Assembly (NCBI RefSeq): GCF_028769735.1 | Contig: NC_088175.1 | Coordinates: 3,906,001 to 3,970,000, forward strand | Direction of reading: 5' to 3' | DNA from: Zonotrichia leucophrys gambelii | Lineage: Eukaryota; Chordata; Aves; Passeriformes; Passerellidae | Length of the DNA: 64,000 bases | Shown here: one piece after another, positions 33,011 to 47,252 of the stretch | Layout: every line of letters begins with the position of its first letter | Numbering within the stretch: position 1 is the stretch's first letter | Position numbers and translations under genes: made by a program | The notes under the pieces: generated by a model | What the model was told of the DNA's origin: nothing | The model's input: the letters and a program-made list of their open reading frames with translations, nothing else | The model's database searches: none

Positions 33011-36000
33011 GCAAATTCTTCAAAGTGATGTTCATGCTCCTGGAGCTGTGGCACCAGTTTAAAATCCACATTGTGCACAGGTTTTTCCTTGTTTTAATCT
33101 GGTCTCTTTTCTAAGACAAAGATAGAAGCACAGAGGAGAAGTGTTGCATGGTTTTGCATTATGGTGAGAACGTCCCTGCTGCAGGCAGAGCAAACTCTGC
33201 TTTATTCGGACTGACTGGAAGTGATTTAACTCTGTTGAGGAATTTGGTCTCAATTTATTCCTGGCATGAGTTCATTGACTTATAAAAGGCATGAATCTGT
33301 CTCCATTTCTTAAAATTGCCTCTCTTATTCATGTGTCTTTCTGGGTAGATGTTACAAATAACCACAGAGGACTTGTGATGATGTATAGTAAACATAGAGA
33401 AAATTTCTGGCTGCTGCAATGAACTTTCTAAATAATTACAGAATTATTCCACATCCATTTCATAATTAGGCTCCTGAGATTGCAGCCAAGCTATTATTTG
33501 TGATTCAACATGCATTTTTATTTTAGAAATGTCCCACAGCCATTAGGTTTATTCCACCTGAGATTTTCTAATTTGTTCTGATCATCCTGTCACTGGGACC
33601 TAAAATGTAAAATATGTATTGATCGAGTAAGAGTTACCAAGGAACAAAATGCTAATTTCTGCTGTTGGCTCACTGATTTCAAATCAGTCAGTCCTGTTGA
33701 TGTGGGATGTGGGAGATGAACAGGGCTGGAGTGAGTGAGGTCATTCTGAGCCAGCTTTTGTTACACACTCTTTGTATTTTAGGAACAAAATCTAGTGGAG
33801 CTGTAACTTCTGCCCACAGCATTTGGGCTGCTGTTGATGGCAGGGCTGCCATCAGCCATGAGATGAATTAGGAGAAACCCACTGCCAGCAGGAGGACATC
33901 TGAGCTGGCATAAAAGAGAAAAGGCATGCAAAGAAAACCCCTTAGAAACAGGGAAAGTGGAATTATCTTCAGGAGTTGTATTTTAGCAGTAATCACTCTG
34001 TGCTTGATGTGTTCACTGCCCACATTCCCTGGTGAGCTTTGACCTGAGGAGAAGTCCAGCTAGGATGACTGCAGGTTACAGCCTGAAAAGGGGATTAGTG
34101 GTTTTGTCTTAATCCCAGGTATCAAAAGACTCCAATTGACTTCTGTGAGCCACTGTGCCTCCCCTAAAAAGGATTTTAGAAACCTGGCAGCCATTAATGC
34201 CAAACTGTCCCTAAGAGGGGCAACAAGCAGGGCTGACAGCAATGGGAAGGAAAGGGAAGGAGCCAAGGGAATCACAAAGCACCAAGGCACAGGCAACTGC
34301 ATAACATGATTTGAGGGCACTGATGTAAATGCACTTGAGCTCCATTTGTAGTGTCACCTTGGAAGAGGATTAGATTAGATTAATGACATAAAAGAGCAGA
34401 AAAATGGAGAAAAGAGCAGATTGAAGTGTAACAAAAGCCCAAATGAATAAAAAACCCCCGTGAATTGGAAAGCATTTGGATGATGATATTGGATGATAAA
34501 GATTATAAAAAGAAAGTGGCAAATCCCTCTGTCATTGGCAACTGCTTTACATTAATGTTAAGTCTATTAATGATGATATTTGTTTTTCTAATTAGTCTGT
34601 AAGTCTCTCTCCTCCACCTCTGCAAGCCCTGGAGACTGGTGATTTCAGAGAAAAACAAATAGGTTTAACAAAAAGTAATTGGTACAATTTTCAAAACTGG
34701 CTGAGAGCTTCTGGAGTTTATATTCAATTTCATCTCAGTTTAAGCTGAGGCAAAGAAAATAAGCAAGGGAAAATTCAGGCTGAACATCAAAGAATACTTG
34801 TTGGCATCAGGCTATACAGATAAGTCAGGTTGAAAGACAGTTATGTTTTGCAGAGGCAAGCTGAATATTTAAGTTGTGCTTTCATCCCAAAGCAGAGCAT
34901 CCTTTGGCATCCCTGCAAGAGATTGTAGGATCCTGCTCACACCAAGACAATTTGTGTCTTACAATGGGGTAGCTGAGAGCAGGATGTGCTTGGAGAGCAG
35001 AGTGGGTAAACAGGGTCCAGCTTTGACCCCTGGCAGATTTGAATCAGAACCTTCAAGTGCAATGTCCCTAAGATGCAGTTTCTTATTAGCTGCCTGCTAA
35101 CAGCTCAGCTGTCTCTCTCTTTCCCCCATTCCCTCCTTCATTCTTATCAGAAATTTGGTCCAGGATGAGGAAATCTCTCAGCTTAAATTAATATGCTGGT
35201 CAAAATCATCTCTGCCTCAACAAATGCATATTTTTTCTAATGTGGAGCATTTTCATGGCTATATTTTTCATCATCTCAAATGTATGAGCCCTTAAATCAG
35301 TCTCCTCAATGAAACAATGGAAATTGCTTTTCCTTTTAAAGGCAGAGAAATGCAAGGGCAAGGAATGAAGCTTCATGGGACTGCTGTGGAGGTGCTGAAA
35401 TCATGGTGTGTGAAGGGAGAAGCATGGAAACTGAGCTCTTGTTCTATTATGTGATTCTGACTACATGGCTGTTCCCTGACAAAGACAAAACTTCTGGCTA
35501 CACTGAGCTGGTGCAGTGTCTTGCATTCTCTCTTTCATGCATTATACCCACTCCAGAAAGTGTTTCTGGGAGAAGTTTTGAGACTGGAATGTTCCTATAC
35601 TTCCAACCTGTAGTTGGAAGCATTTCTTCCTATATTTGGAAATCTAGGAAAATATTAGATTCTTTCTGGAGCATACTGGGCCAAAATGTTCTTTGAAACT
35701 TTAAAGTGAAGATGGTGGAGAAGTAACACCACCACTTCTCCTTCCCAGAAGTTCTCTCCTGCCTTTGTGACACCTCTGTAGATATGAAACACATTTTCCT
35801 GACACTCCTGCTTTTGGCAAGGTTTGTTACTTGCTGTGTGGATAATGCCAGAACTGGGAAATAGTATCAGTTTCTTCAGTGGTACATTTGACAGCCCAAA
35901 TCAAAAGGTTCTTAGCAAGGGATGCTCCAGAAGCCACCACTCTGTCCTGACTTTCAGGAGGATCCAGTGTGAGCCAGCATCAGTGTCAGAGATTTAGACT

Positions 36001-39000
36001 AAGAAGTGCCAGGTTAATCAAAGCTGGTGGGTTTGCTCTTTTCTGTGCTTTCCATTGCCATTTCAGAAAGGAGACCTTCAGCCCTTGCCTTTACCAGATA
36101 CAAATCAAATAACTGCAAGGCAGCAAAATGACACTATGACATTTCCTTTTTTTGTTGTTTTTGTTTTCTTTTCTATTAAACATAATTTTTTTATATGAAA
36201 CATAAATAAAAAATACAGAGGAGGAAAAAGTTAATTTGGAGAATTTAAAGCAGGTGGCATTGGCAACTGTCACCTTTACTTGTCAGTTCAGAGTTTGATT
36301 TTGGGGCAGCATGTGGTAGAAATGGGCTGGCACTGGAGAGGAGAAGTTAGTGCTCCATGTAGCAAACACCTCACAGCGCTCCAAGCTATCTACTTATCTC
36401 TTTTTACAAAACCAAGGCTGAAGATGTCTTGCGGATGTGTTTTTTCTAAATCTTGGTACTGCCCTGGCTCATGCAGTGGTAATTCTGGCCTCTCTATCTG
36501 AAATCTTTATTTATTCCCCAAAAAGTAAAGTATGGATATACTTTATATCCAGGATGAATATATCGGACTTTGTAAATTCAGATACTTCTCAAAATCTTTT
36601 ATTGCAAAACATGCTAATCTGAATCATGATCCATTCATTCTAGGTACTTTATCTGAGCAAAATAGAGTTTAATTCCCAGGTTTGGGTATGCCATTAGGAA
36701 GGGAACACGGAGCTTTCCTGATCCACACCATGTTAAGCAGATCAGACCTCCTTTCTGGAGGAAAAAATGAGTTATTTGGGATTTGAAATGTTGGTAATCT
36801 TCTTTTCAACATCCATGAAAAATCAGGCTCCAGAGAAACTGATTACCATATTGCTTTTATACTGGTTCAACTCTAAAAATCTGATGAGTTATTTTATTGC
36901 AGCTCCTAACAAGGGTTACCATTAATCATAAATAATGTGCTCAATTTCATCAGCCTTGTTTAAGACCAGAGCTGTACAAGAGCTGCAGACTCTGGCAAAG
37001 AGGCTGTTCCTACCCTGCAGTCTGTATAAACTGAAGCAGCAATGCCCATTTTTTTTTTACACCAGCACAAAGATCTGGCCCACAGTTTTCAGAGAGGCTG
37101 AATATAGAACACAAGGGAAAGGAAGCCAAGAAGCTGCAGTGTTTTGACAGGAACAGGTTAAGCAGTTCAACAACAGAGGCTCTCTCCACACTGGCCTGTG
37201 CAGCCTAGAACACACAACCTTTTTTGGACATACCTGTTGGTCAGGATGAAAAATGTAGGCAGCATCTCACACTGACGTGTCTGGCTTGGGAGGCCTGCTC
37301 AGAAAAATCCCTCATCCGGGCAGCAGCTGTCTTCTTCCCCAGGGCAAATTCCTTTAAAGCTGTCAAAGATGTTGTAATCAGACTAGGTCATCAAAACCGG
37401 TCCTCCTGAGGACTGGAAATAAGATCCAGAGATGAGCATTCAGCTCCATGGGCAAGGTCTAAAACACTAAAGTTTCCATTGAAATGAAATGAAGAGACTG
37501 TAATTGCTGTGAAAGAAAAGAGAGGCAATCATTGGGAGAGCCAGAAAGCTTTCAGAGCACCTCCTGAAATGATGCTTGATGGAAAGGAGGGATCTGTGTA
37601 CTGGATAACAGAATCTGATAACTGAGCACTGCTTTTACAGGGAAACAACTTTGGTAACTGCTGGGGCATTTGGCTCTGTGGCTCCTGGAGAGGCAAATTT
37701 TAATTGAGATTTCACCACACAGCTGAGTAGTTTTATTACCAGGTTAAATAAAAAAGGTTAATAAAGTAATAAATATGGATTCTTTGGATTCTTGGCTTCA
37801 AAACACGGAGCCATGGTCAATATGCTTAATAATTTGTAAATAGAGTGAAACAAAGCACAAATAGGCATGGTGACCATGGAGAGGGGATTACTGTGAGCTT
37901 GTACCCTCTCTTGCACTTTTGCTGGCAATAGCAGTATTTCAGTTTCCATAAATAACGTAAGGTAAAGCAAATGAACTGAGTTCCTCTCTGTCCAATGTTT
38001 ACTGCTGTTACTGGAGTTACATCTGGGACAAATTTGACTTTGATTTGACTAAACCCTGTCTTGGATAAAATAAAAGTGTATCAGTGTACTTGATTTTAGC
38101 TGTATTTACTGTAAATTATTTACAGCATCTCTGATTTTAAGTGATTGATCCCTGCCTGAGGAATAGTATCAGAGTAAACAGATCAAAACAGATCAAAACT
38201 TGTCCTTTATGCTTCTCCAGTGCTCTGGCATTACACCAGATACTGGCTGCCACCTCTTTCCTACGTTTTAAATTCAAAAAAACAACAACAAAACACCACC
38301 ATACATGATGTGAGTGTTCTTGTAACTACAGAAAAAAATGGGAAATAAGCAACCTCTCTGCTAAGCAGGAATAGCTGAGGGAAATCACTGACTGAGTTAC
38401 CCATGGGGGAGCAGGCAGTGCCTGGCTGCTGTGGTGGGCACAGGAGAGGGGATGGGAAGCTGCAGGAGCTGAAGTAATTAACAGGAGGGATCCCAGGAGA
38501 AGGGGAGAAAGAAAATGGAGGTAATGTGCTCCACTGGAGCTTGTGAAGAAAGATAGTTGGAGGAGAGGTTGCTGAAGCTCAAGAGAGGTGGAGGTGTGCC
38601 AGGGAGGCATGAGCATCTCTGAGATGGGAGAGCTGGAACAGCAAGGCATGGAAAGCTGGGGCAGACAGGCAGGCAGCAGTCCCAGGGGTGGATTGGGAGT
38701 GATATCAAGGAAACTATTTCCCATTTCTGATTGCTGTATTGGTCAGAGTGGCCAAGAATATGCTATGCATCTCTAGTGATTTTTCCATCTGTCTGAATGG
38801 GAAGCAGAGGCACCAGGTTGCAAAGTGACTCTCCCTCTCAGAAAGGCAAGAGAAGAGCTGAATGCTGGGGTCAGTTTACTGCTCATCCCTCCTCCCAAAC
38901 CTTCCCTGCTGCCAGGGGCAGTGACTGCTCTGAGACACTCCAAGCAAAGGCTTCTGCAGGCTGTGCAGCTCACAACTATCCAGGAAAAGCACCCTAAGAA

Positions 39001-40537
39001 TAACCAGATCATAAAACCTGTGGGAAATGCTGCTGTAAATCCCGTAACACTGAAGAGCAGCCCTGTGAAAGTTTTGCAGAGCAGAGTGTGGAGCAGGAGC
39101 AAAGAGGAGTAGTGCAATAGATATAAAGCCATGTACTTGCCTGAGCACTCACCAAAGGTTCTGTGTGAGTGAGCAGCAGGACTTCCTCAGCTGTTTATGC
39201 TGCTGAAGGATATTTAACCACCCAGTCAACTGGCTGGAGCTCAGCTGGAAACACACAGTGCCAAAAGCACAGGAGATGGAGCCAGTGCAATAAACACAAG
39301 GCTGCCTTGATTTTTTTTTTCCTGTCTAATTATATATCTATGTTCAGTGTTCCTGGGACTGAATTATAACCTTAAATTTGCTTTTCCTTCCTCAACAGTT
39401 TTGTCCCTGAGTTAAGCGACCAAGAACAAAACAAGAAGTGTCTTTACTCTGCAATCTCCTTGTTGCATTATTCCCATATCAAACCTGGCAGCTTCCAACC
39501 CTCCCAACACTATAATTAGAGCATCCTCAGCCATTGGAATAGCCCTGACCCTGCCTGCTTTGCAGCTCTCATCTGTCATACACAGCAGCTCCTTCCACAC
39601 ACAAAGCAAGTGTGTGCAGGGGACAGGGATTTTGCATTTCAGGCCAGCACTCTGAGCCTGCACATCATCCTGCACACCCTGCCCTGTGTTAGGGGAAGCT
39701 GACTGTGCCCCAGTTTGCCACTGAAATGGGGGAGTTGGAGGAATTAAATTTGACATTTGACATCTCTTCAACCAGGCTGCTTCTTGAATTAGTGCATGAA
39801 ATTCAGCTCTTCTGTCAGCATTTCATTCTTGTTTGATATATAGGAACATGCAAGCAGACTGTGGCTGGCTGTACAGACTGCTGATGTAGGGAGAGCTGAG
39901 ACCCCAGGATAAATTAACACAGCCTGGTTTTCTTCAGTCTGTTCTGTTTGTTGGGCTTCCAGCTCCACACTCAGACTCCCTGCAAGGTCTGGGATAATGG
40001 GAAAGAGCAGAGGGTTTCCCCATCCAGCAAGGATTGCTATCTTGTGTGTGGATGGGCTAAATTTGCCCTCAATCTGCTTTCTCCAGGGGGCATTCAGAGT
40101 GCTCTCAGTATTTTGCTGAGTTTCATTTAGAGGCATTTATCCTCCTTAGCAAATGGAATAATCAACCAGGAGAGGTGCAGGCAGTCACAGAGAGCACCGT
40201 GCTCTTCCCATTCCCAGAGCTGTAAACTAGATGAGCTGATAACCCCTGCCCTGGGCTAGGGGGGAGCTAAAAGCTTTCTGCAGGGAGCCACCATGTCTGC
40301 CTTGGGTCAAATATCCGAGTTTTATGGAGCAGGGAGCACACATGGGCTGGGTTCCACTCTGAGTGGGAACGGGCCAGAGCAGGAGCCAGGGTCAGGGGTT
40401 TCACTGCTGGGCACACACTGTTCAGCTGCCTTGGGGACTGCAGGCTGTGAGGGTTCAAGTGCTCTGCTGAAATGGCCAGGACTTCTGCATCTTTCCCAAA
40501 ATTCTTACCCCAAATGAGCTCTCATGTCTTAAGCACG
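33011..40537. other. Gene-free interval, about 7.5 kb
   Basis: No exon or repeat family is recognisable. A stretch at about 34360-34620 is rich in ATTA/TAAT cores and in ATGATGATATTGGATGAT-like near-repeats, which could mark a regulatory element. A 12-bp direct repeat (ACAGATCAAA) lies near 38179. Minus-strand frames around 38326-38724 are low-complexity purine/pyrimidine bias, not genes. Confidence 0.65.
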
Positions 40538-41171
40538 TGTCCTAGGGTGACATTATGATGCTTGTATCCCCATTCATGTGCTCTGTTTATGCTGGATATT
40601 ATGTTCTGTGCTTTTAAGACTGGCTCTGAAGGGTGAAAGTTTTGTTTGGGTTTTCTTATCAGCCTGGCGAAACACAGAGACGGGGCAGTGCATGGTGCTG
40701 CTTTTGCTTTTTCGCTTTTGCTTTTAGCTTTGCTCTCTTGCTCTTGCTTCTGCTCATTAGCTAGTTTAGCTAAACAGTCCAAATTTCTTCCTGGACTGTT
40801 TCTCCTTTCCTTTTTTGAACCAACTTGGACCTGCTCCAGGCTGGGCCCTGGCAAACCCCGAGAGTTTGCACCTTGTGGCCCAGCGGGGCCTACTCTGGGC
40901 AGCAGCTGCCCCAGCGCCGGAGGGACTGAGAACAGAACGAGCACCCCCAGAGAGACTTTCTGAATTTGTCATCTTTGTCAGAGTGGTGTCACCCAGTATT
41001 GTTCATTCTGTGTGCTGGGGGTGCTGTGCCTGTTAAATAAACAGGTTCTTTCCACTTCTCTCTGAGGAATCCTTCCCAAACTGGTTGGGGGAAGGGGCCA
41101 TGTGGGTTTGCTTTCTGGAGGGGCCCCTTTGGAGATTCTCTACCAAATTTGCCCTAAACCAGGACGGCACA
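40538..41171 (+). mobile_element. Solo LTR of an endogenous retrovirus (+)
   Basis: The element starts TGTCCTAGGGTGACATTATG and ends near CTAAACCAGGACGGCACA, so it has TG...CA ends. Its interior and end, including the CAAACTGGTTGGGGGAAGGG and GGAGGGGCC segments, match a solo-LTR type I associate with passerine genomes. A poly(A) signal AATAAA lies at 41036-41041, marking the R region, with a GT-rich stretch just before it. GCACG precedes and GCACC follows the element, an imperfect 5-bp target duplication. No gag, pol or env remnant adjoins it, so it is the product of LTR-LTR recombination. The right boundary is accurate to a few bases. Confidence 0.8.
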
Positions 41172-43101
41172 GCACCCCCTTCCTTTCTCTCCTGCTTCTT
41201 CCCAGCAGAAAATGGAAAAGATGCAAAAAGAAAGTTCAGCTCCCCTTCATATCAGCTGATTGGCAAATCCTTGCTCATGAGGATGGAGCAAAAGCAGGAG
41301 TGCTTGCACCCTGTATGGGATTTCCCTCACCCCAGGAAACACTTTCTCTCACTGACTGCAAACTCAGGACTCAGCTGCTCAGACATCTGCTGCCATGCAG
41401 GTGCCCCACAGCTCAGAACATCACCCCAGGCTGCAGTCAAGGAAACAAGACTTTTAGGGGCAATTCATCCACACTAATTAAAAACCCTAAAATAAATAAG
41501 CTGTGTGTGAATCCTGCAGGTGCCTTTTCCTCTCTCCATAGCAGGGAGGACTGACTCTGATGCTGATGTCTCCATCCAGAATGGTGGATCAGACCTGCCC
41601 TGCACTAAGGCAGAGAAAATTGCTTTTCCTGAAGGCCAGAATGACATTTTAATACATATTGCTTGAGGCAGGGGAGGGGGAGATCTCCCCAGGGTGACCT
41701 TGCACTGAATGTGAGCTCTCTGTGGTGTCTTTTGGGCTGCAAGGGGAGAGGCAAGGAGGGGTTACCAAAGGGAAAAGTGACCCCAAACTGAAGCCTCAGT
41801 GCAGAACTACCCAGGTGAGCTGATGTGCCCTGCACCAGCACCTCTTTCTGTTTCAATCTCTCTGTTACTGTGTTTCAGAGATTTAATTTTAAATGTAAAC
41901 CAAGACTTTTCCCCCCATTCTGAAGTCTCTTTGTTTGTCAGAACATAACTTACATTTTCTTTTACTTTTATGGGAGGTTTGCATTTCCACGTATGTCAGC
42001 AGTGCACAGAACCAACATCTGAGTGGGTGAAGTAGAATTTTGATTTATTGGAGGAGAGTGCATTATCAGTAAATTCAAGAGACTAAATCTGCCATGGAGA
42101 GGACTTCTTTTGTTTCCATCATCAAGTCAGACATTATATCCTGTCAACCATCCCAGGGGGCACTTTTGCTCCAGGCACCAGAGGTAATAACTCAGCTCAG
42201 AAATGTATGCTGTGTGCTGAGCCCTTCATCTTACCAAGCATTCAACTCTTGTTCAAATGCAGGACACAAGTGAAAGAGAATAAAAATAGGAATTAATCCT
42301 TAGCCTTACCAGCTCAGTGATATCTCTGCTTTTTTCAGTGCAGACTGTGAAGTTCTTAATCTGAACTTCCTCTCCTGGTATGACCCATGGCTGAGGGTGG
42401 TGTTGTGTGATGAAATTTTTAGGTTTGGATGCACTGTCACAGCATGGCAAACATCATCTGGCAGTGTCTTGTCACTACTGGGATGGCTTTGTCACCTGCC
42501 AGGCCTCAGAGCAGCTACAATGCTTGTAATTAAAAGATGAATGGGTTCTCCTTCTTGCTTTTATCCCCTTGCCTGATAGTGATGAAATGGAGAGGTGGCC
42601 TCTTGCTCTCATGCCCCTTGGCACTGCTCCTGGTCCTTGCACAGAGGGAGGTCATGGTCAGATCCCCTGTCCCAGTCTCTGTTTCACTGACACCAGTGCT
42701 GACTACAGCACCCACACCATGTGGGTCCCTTGTGCTGTGATAGAGCATTAGTTCTGTTCAATACTGTTCTGTATTGAGCATTAGCTCAATAAGCTCAGCT
42801 CTGGTGGCATCTGTGGACAGCCACCAGGTCACCTCTGCGGCTCATCTTCACCAGAATGTTCCTTTGCCAAAAGCATCCTATATTTCCTTTTTTTTTTTAT
42901 TTTTTAAAGAAGTCAATGGGACCTGTGGTGCAGGAAAATGCCTCAGATATCAGCATTTTGCAGCATGCAACAAACAGTTGAGTTTCAACCCATCTGCTTC
43001 TTCTAATGCCTCTATGGAGCCATTCTGCTCTTGACAGATGTCTGGTGACCAGCAGCAAAATTTAGTGACAGAATTTTGACCCTATTTCAGGCTTCACAGG
43101 T
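41172..43101. other. Gene-free interval, about 1.9 kb
   Basis: No exon, repeat family or RNA gene recognised. A T-rich run lies at about 42889-42906. Confidence 0.6.
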
Positions 43102-43336
43102 CACTGAGTCACAGAAAGGCTTGGGTTGGAAGAGACCTTAAACCCCATATAATTTCCACCTCTCCATCATGGGTAGTGGTCCCTTCCACCAACGTTCCAG
43201 ATTGTTCAGAGCCCCATCCAACCTGGCCTTACACACTTGCAGGGCTTGGGCATTCACAGCTTCTCTGGGCAACCTGTTCAACAGCCTCACCACCCCCTGA
43301 GTAAAGAACTCCCTCCTAAAATCTAACCTAAATAGT
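43102..43336 (-). mobile_element. CR1 LINE 3' fragment (-)
   Basis: Plus-strand text is the reverse complement of a CR1 tail: GTCACAGAAAGGCTTGGGTT followed by GGAAGAGACCTTAAA, CCCATCCAACCTGGCCTTAC, TTCTCTGGGCAACCTGTTCA, and GAGTAAAGAACTCCCTCCTA. The distal 3' end is near 43102. It is 5'-truncated and non-coding. Confidence 0.9.
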
Positions 43337-46300
43337 GACACAGTACTGGCTCACTGAATAAAGCTCACAGCAGCTCATACAGGGATTGTTTTGGTGCAAA
43401 TTGACTGAGGAAATATATGGTTTAGTGAGTTCCACAAAGCAGAGGGAGACTCACTGAACAGCCAGCTATTTATGAATAAATATATCTATTCAGAGGGGGA
43501 ATCTCATAAAACAATGGGCTGGCAGTGGCTGGTAATTTAAAATGCAGCAGGCAGCCTGTTGCTGGCATTAGTAACCAGAAGACACATAGTTTAAATAGCA
43601 CAATCAGCACCAACCAGCTCCTTGGGAATTACTGAACCATTTGTGCTTCTGTGCCTCTACTTATTCTTAGAGAAACTTGCTCTTCAGTCTCTATTGCATC
43701 TGTTTTCTTTATTTACATAAACTTGCTAACTTTATGTGACTATGGTTTCCTTTAAACCATATGCTATTATTATACAGAAAGCCACATTTAGTCAACCCTC
43801 AGTATTACTTACTTTGGGTTCTTGGTAGGATAATAATATTTAATAGTCCAGTTTTATGCAATTTGTTTATTTTTGTAATTTCTTTTCATCTCTGAAGTGC
43901 ATCATATTCTTCTCACCTCTAAATTTGCAGCTACAATCTATGCATCTCCCATGAATTGTTTGTGCCTTTTCCTAATCATTTCATATTATAACATTTCCTT
44001 GATTTTTGCAAATACCAACTGCTGTACCACAGACACTGTAATGATGGGCTGTGTTTATCTGGTGGCCTTTTCTCTACCAAAGGGCTGTAAGGAACATGGA
44101 GGTGAGGTCATATGTTTGATGTGAGAGTTGGATTTTTGAGAAGCAGCTCTGTAGATCCTCACCTGGCCTCAACTCTAAAAGGAATTAGCTCTGCTAAATG
44201 CAATGAAAGGTGCTGATTTGGCCCAAGTTGTCCAAGCATGAACTTGGATAGGATCATAAAGCAGAATAATCATTGCTGGGATCACCACTGGTGATGTTGG
44301 TCCTGTTCAGCTTTCCTTTCTTTCTATTAATTGTTCACTCACACTTTTTCCATCAACTATATCAGGCTGAGCTGAGCTGAAAAATAGCAACAACAACAAT
44401 AACAAGGCAGGAGTTCACCCAAGTGAAAGAAAAAGAAGTAAAAGCTTGTTTTAGTTCTGGTCCTCAAGCATTTTAGTGACCTTTTTTCCCTTGTTTTACC
44501 AGACAAGATATTGACATTGTTAATGGAGATTGTATTGTCTCAAAATGACAGTCCTTAAAATCAACAATGAAGAAATGAATTTAGAGACTTTCTAAATGCT
44601 GACTGAGAAGGAAAAAGATGCAGTAGGCATTAAATCCAGTCCCCTATTACAGGCAATCATATCATATAATTCCATTTCTAAATGTGCTAGACTTCACACA
44701 GTGGAGCAACTCTCAGTGCCCAGAGTCCTTCAGAAGCCCTTTTCAGACTTTCCTGCATCCTAATAATCATATTTAAAGTTATTCATGGCTAATTTATAGT
44801 AATTTATTCTCATGGCAACATCCTTTGGTTTCCACAACTACTTCACAAAAAAAAACCTGCAGCACCATTTTACTTTAATTTTTAATTATTCACATTAGAA
44901 ATAAATGCGGTTAAGTGCTAAAGATCAGGATGAGACCTAATGTGTAGTTGTGAAGGGGGAAATCATTCCCAGATATCCTGCTGAGCACATATGGTAATTT
45001 CTGTGTTTGGGAATGCTAGTAAATGTCTGATTCAGCATCATGGGGGAGTGACAAAGTACTGAGGGAACAAGAGAAAAGACATTGCTGAAGACATTTTCCA
45101 TCCCTCCCTCCCCCTTGGCTCTCCTCCTCTGAACAGGGAGCTTCTTGCACGCCATCCTTCAGCAGTAATAGCTGGAACTGAGACTTTTGTCTCCTGAGGC
45201 ATCATTTCAGAAAGTCTCTCTGCTGCACTCTGGGCAGCCCATGTGATGTGCCAGCAGACAAAGGTGCTGTGGCAGTTCCATCCCAGCCCATCACAGAAGC
45301 TGAGACAGAAGCTGATTTTACTGCTTCTTCCACATCCAATTTCATCTCACTCTCGTGAGTGACAAGGCTTAGGATATGTTCATTATGCAAAACTGAATTT
45401 GTGCTCCAGCCTGCTTTTTTGGAGAGGGTTTGGCCAATACAGTGTCTTTGTGGTCCAGGAATTTTCACACTGGCTCTCTTATTCCACACAAGGCCGCTGT
45501 AAATGATGATTCCTCAATTTCACTTTCCTCAGTAAACGGATGCTTAGATATTTAATTAGGAAGCAAACCATATAATCAACCTTCTGCAGATAGAGCTGCA
45601 CACTGTAATCAGTCCTGTTCAGCTTCTTTGCATGCTGCTGGAGTACCAGCAACTCCTGAATTTATCAACACTGAGGCTTGAGTGGCAATTTGCCCAAGGA
45701 TTTCTCAATTAATAAATATGAAGCAGCAGGGAGTTTGAGCACTACACAGGCTATGCTGCACATCTAACATCGTGGTTTCACTCTATTTTTGCTGGAAAAA
45801 ACAGCTCCAAAAAAAAAAAATCAGGCAGAAACAGAAGTTGCATAATAGCAAGCTGTGTGTTATCGTTTTGTGGTTTTTTTGTTGGTTTTTTTTTTTGGTA
45901 CTATTTCATCTTCCAATTCCCCCAAAATGCTTGTCTCAGTGCTCTCTAAGTTATCTCAGCTAGCATACAAGGCTATCACATTCTTGGTGAATGGTCCAGA
46001 GCCTGCCTGCCAGGCAGGTAAAAATATGGAAAACAAGAGCAGGATGCATGGCAGACATCAGACATGCAGCAGAGATAGAGATTGCCCATGTCAAACTCAG
46101 CCCATGGCTCCACAGGAGCCAAGGAGCAAAAAGAAGTAAGTCTGGGTCAAAGCTGATGCTGGATGGAAGTAGAATTCCTGTCAGGGTGGTGAACTGGAGG
46201 GAACAGGAATGGATGAGCATTTCTGCATGCTCAGACTGGAAATTCCTCTTTCTGGTACTTCCCATGTAAGCATGGAAGGAAAGGGTTGATTTCCGAGTGT

Positions 46301-47252
46301 GAATTGAATTGAAGGTGTCTTCTGAATAAAACCTTCCTTCTCCTTCAGCAGCTAATGGACGAATGCTGACCTCTAGCAAGTGCCTGTGCTGGGTCTCTGA
46401 GCTCCCAACAAAAGTGTCCAAATTTGCAATCTGTGACTGCCCAGAGAGTGCAGACACTCCAACAGTGGGAAAGTCTGGATTCTCATGCTGAAGGCCACCA
46501 AATCACTGATACCCACCACACACCTGGGTCCTGCTAAAGTCTAAAACCACAAAAGGTGTGTTCTGTGCTCATATGCTCAGCACCATTTATTTTCCTTGCA
46601 ATGGTGCAGCAGCAGAAATGTCTCTGATCTCAAATCAGCTGGTTTTGAATAAAATGCCTACAGGATCCATCCCAAATCTCCTCCTGTCCCAGGCCAGAGA
46701 GGTTGTTGCAGAGGAGCCTACTCTCCACTGGCTGTTGCAGTTAGTGAGGAGCTGCACATCTGTCAAAGCAATGCATCAGAAGAGCCTTCACAGACACTTT
46801 CTTGTTATTTTGGTTTTGGCAGCCCTCAGTCCCTTCATGCCACAACCATTTTAACCACTGACACACTAATCCTTTTTGACACTTCCACTTCTTTCTGCAG
46901 TCAGGCTCCAATGAAACATGAAGTGCCTCCCATGTTCCCACCTCAGCCTGCTCAGAAGAATTTGCCTGATGTCCTGGAGGAGGCAGAGCTGCTCCATCCC
47001 TGCAGGAGAATGCTCTGAAGCATCTGGGCTTTATGCACCTGTGTGACACCAGCATGGGCAGCAGTGGGACAAACTGGGACAACCTCCAAGGGATTTTTGG
47101 TGCAGGAAACTAAGGGCAGTAGATGATGCAAAGGGCTCAGACTAAGCTCTCAACTCTGGCAGCTGAGCAAGTGACTGAACATCAGCAGCTCCAGAGTAAA
47201 CTGGATCCTGTGTGTTCTCACACTGATCATGGCAAATGGGTGGGATTCAATT
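43337..47252. other. Gene-free interval, about 3.9 kb
   Basis: No supported exon. Simple-sequence bits are CAACAACAACAATAACAA at about 44389, an A run at about 45808-45820 and a T-rich run near 45870-45897. A minus-strand frame at 45960-46457 (165 codons) has no recognisable domain. Confidence 0.6.

Noticed and set aside
40646..41554. Plus-strand frames of 105-150 codons
   Set aside because: Most lie in or across the end of the solo LTR and have no retroviral or cellular protein similarity.
45960..46457. Minus-strand frame of 165 codons
   Set aside because: Composition looks like random translated non-coding DNA, and no motif is visible.
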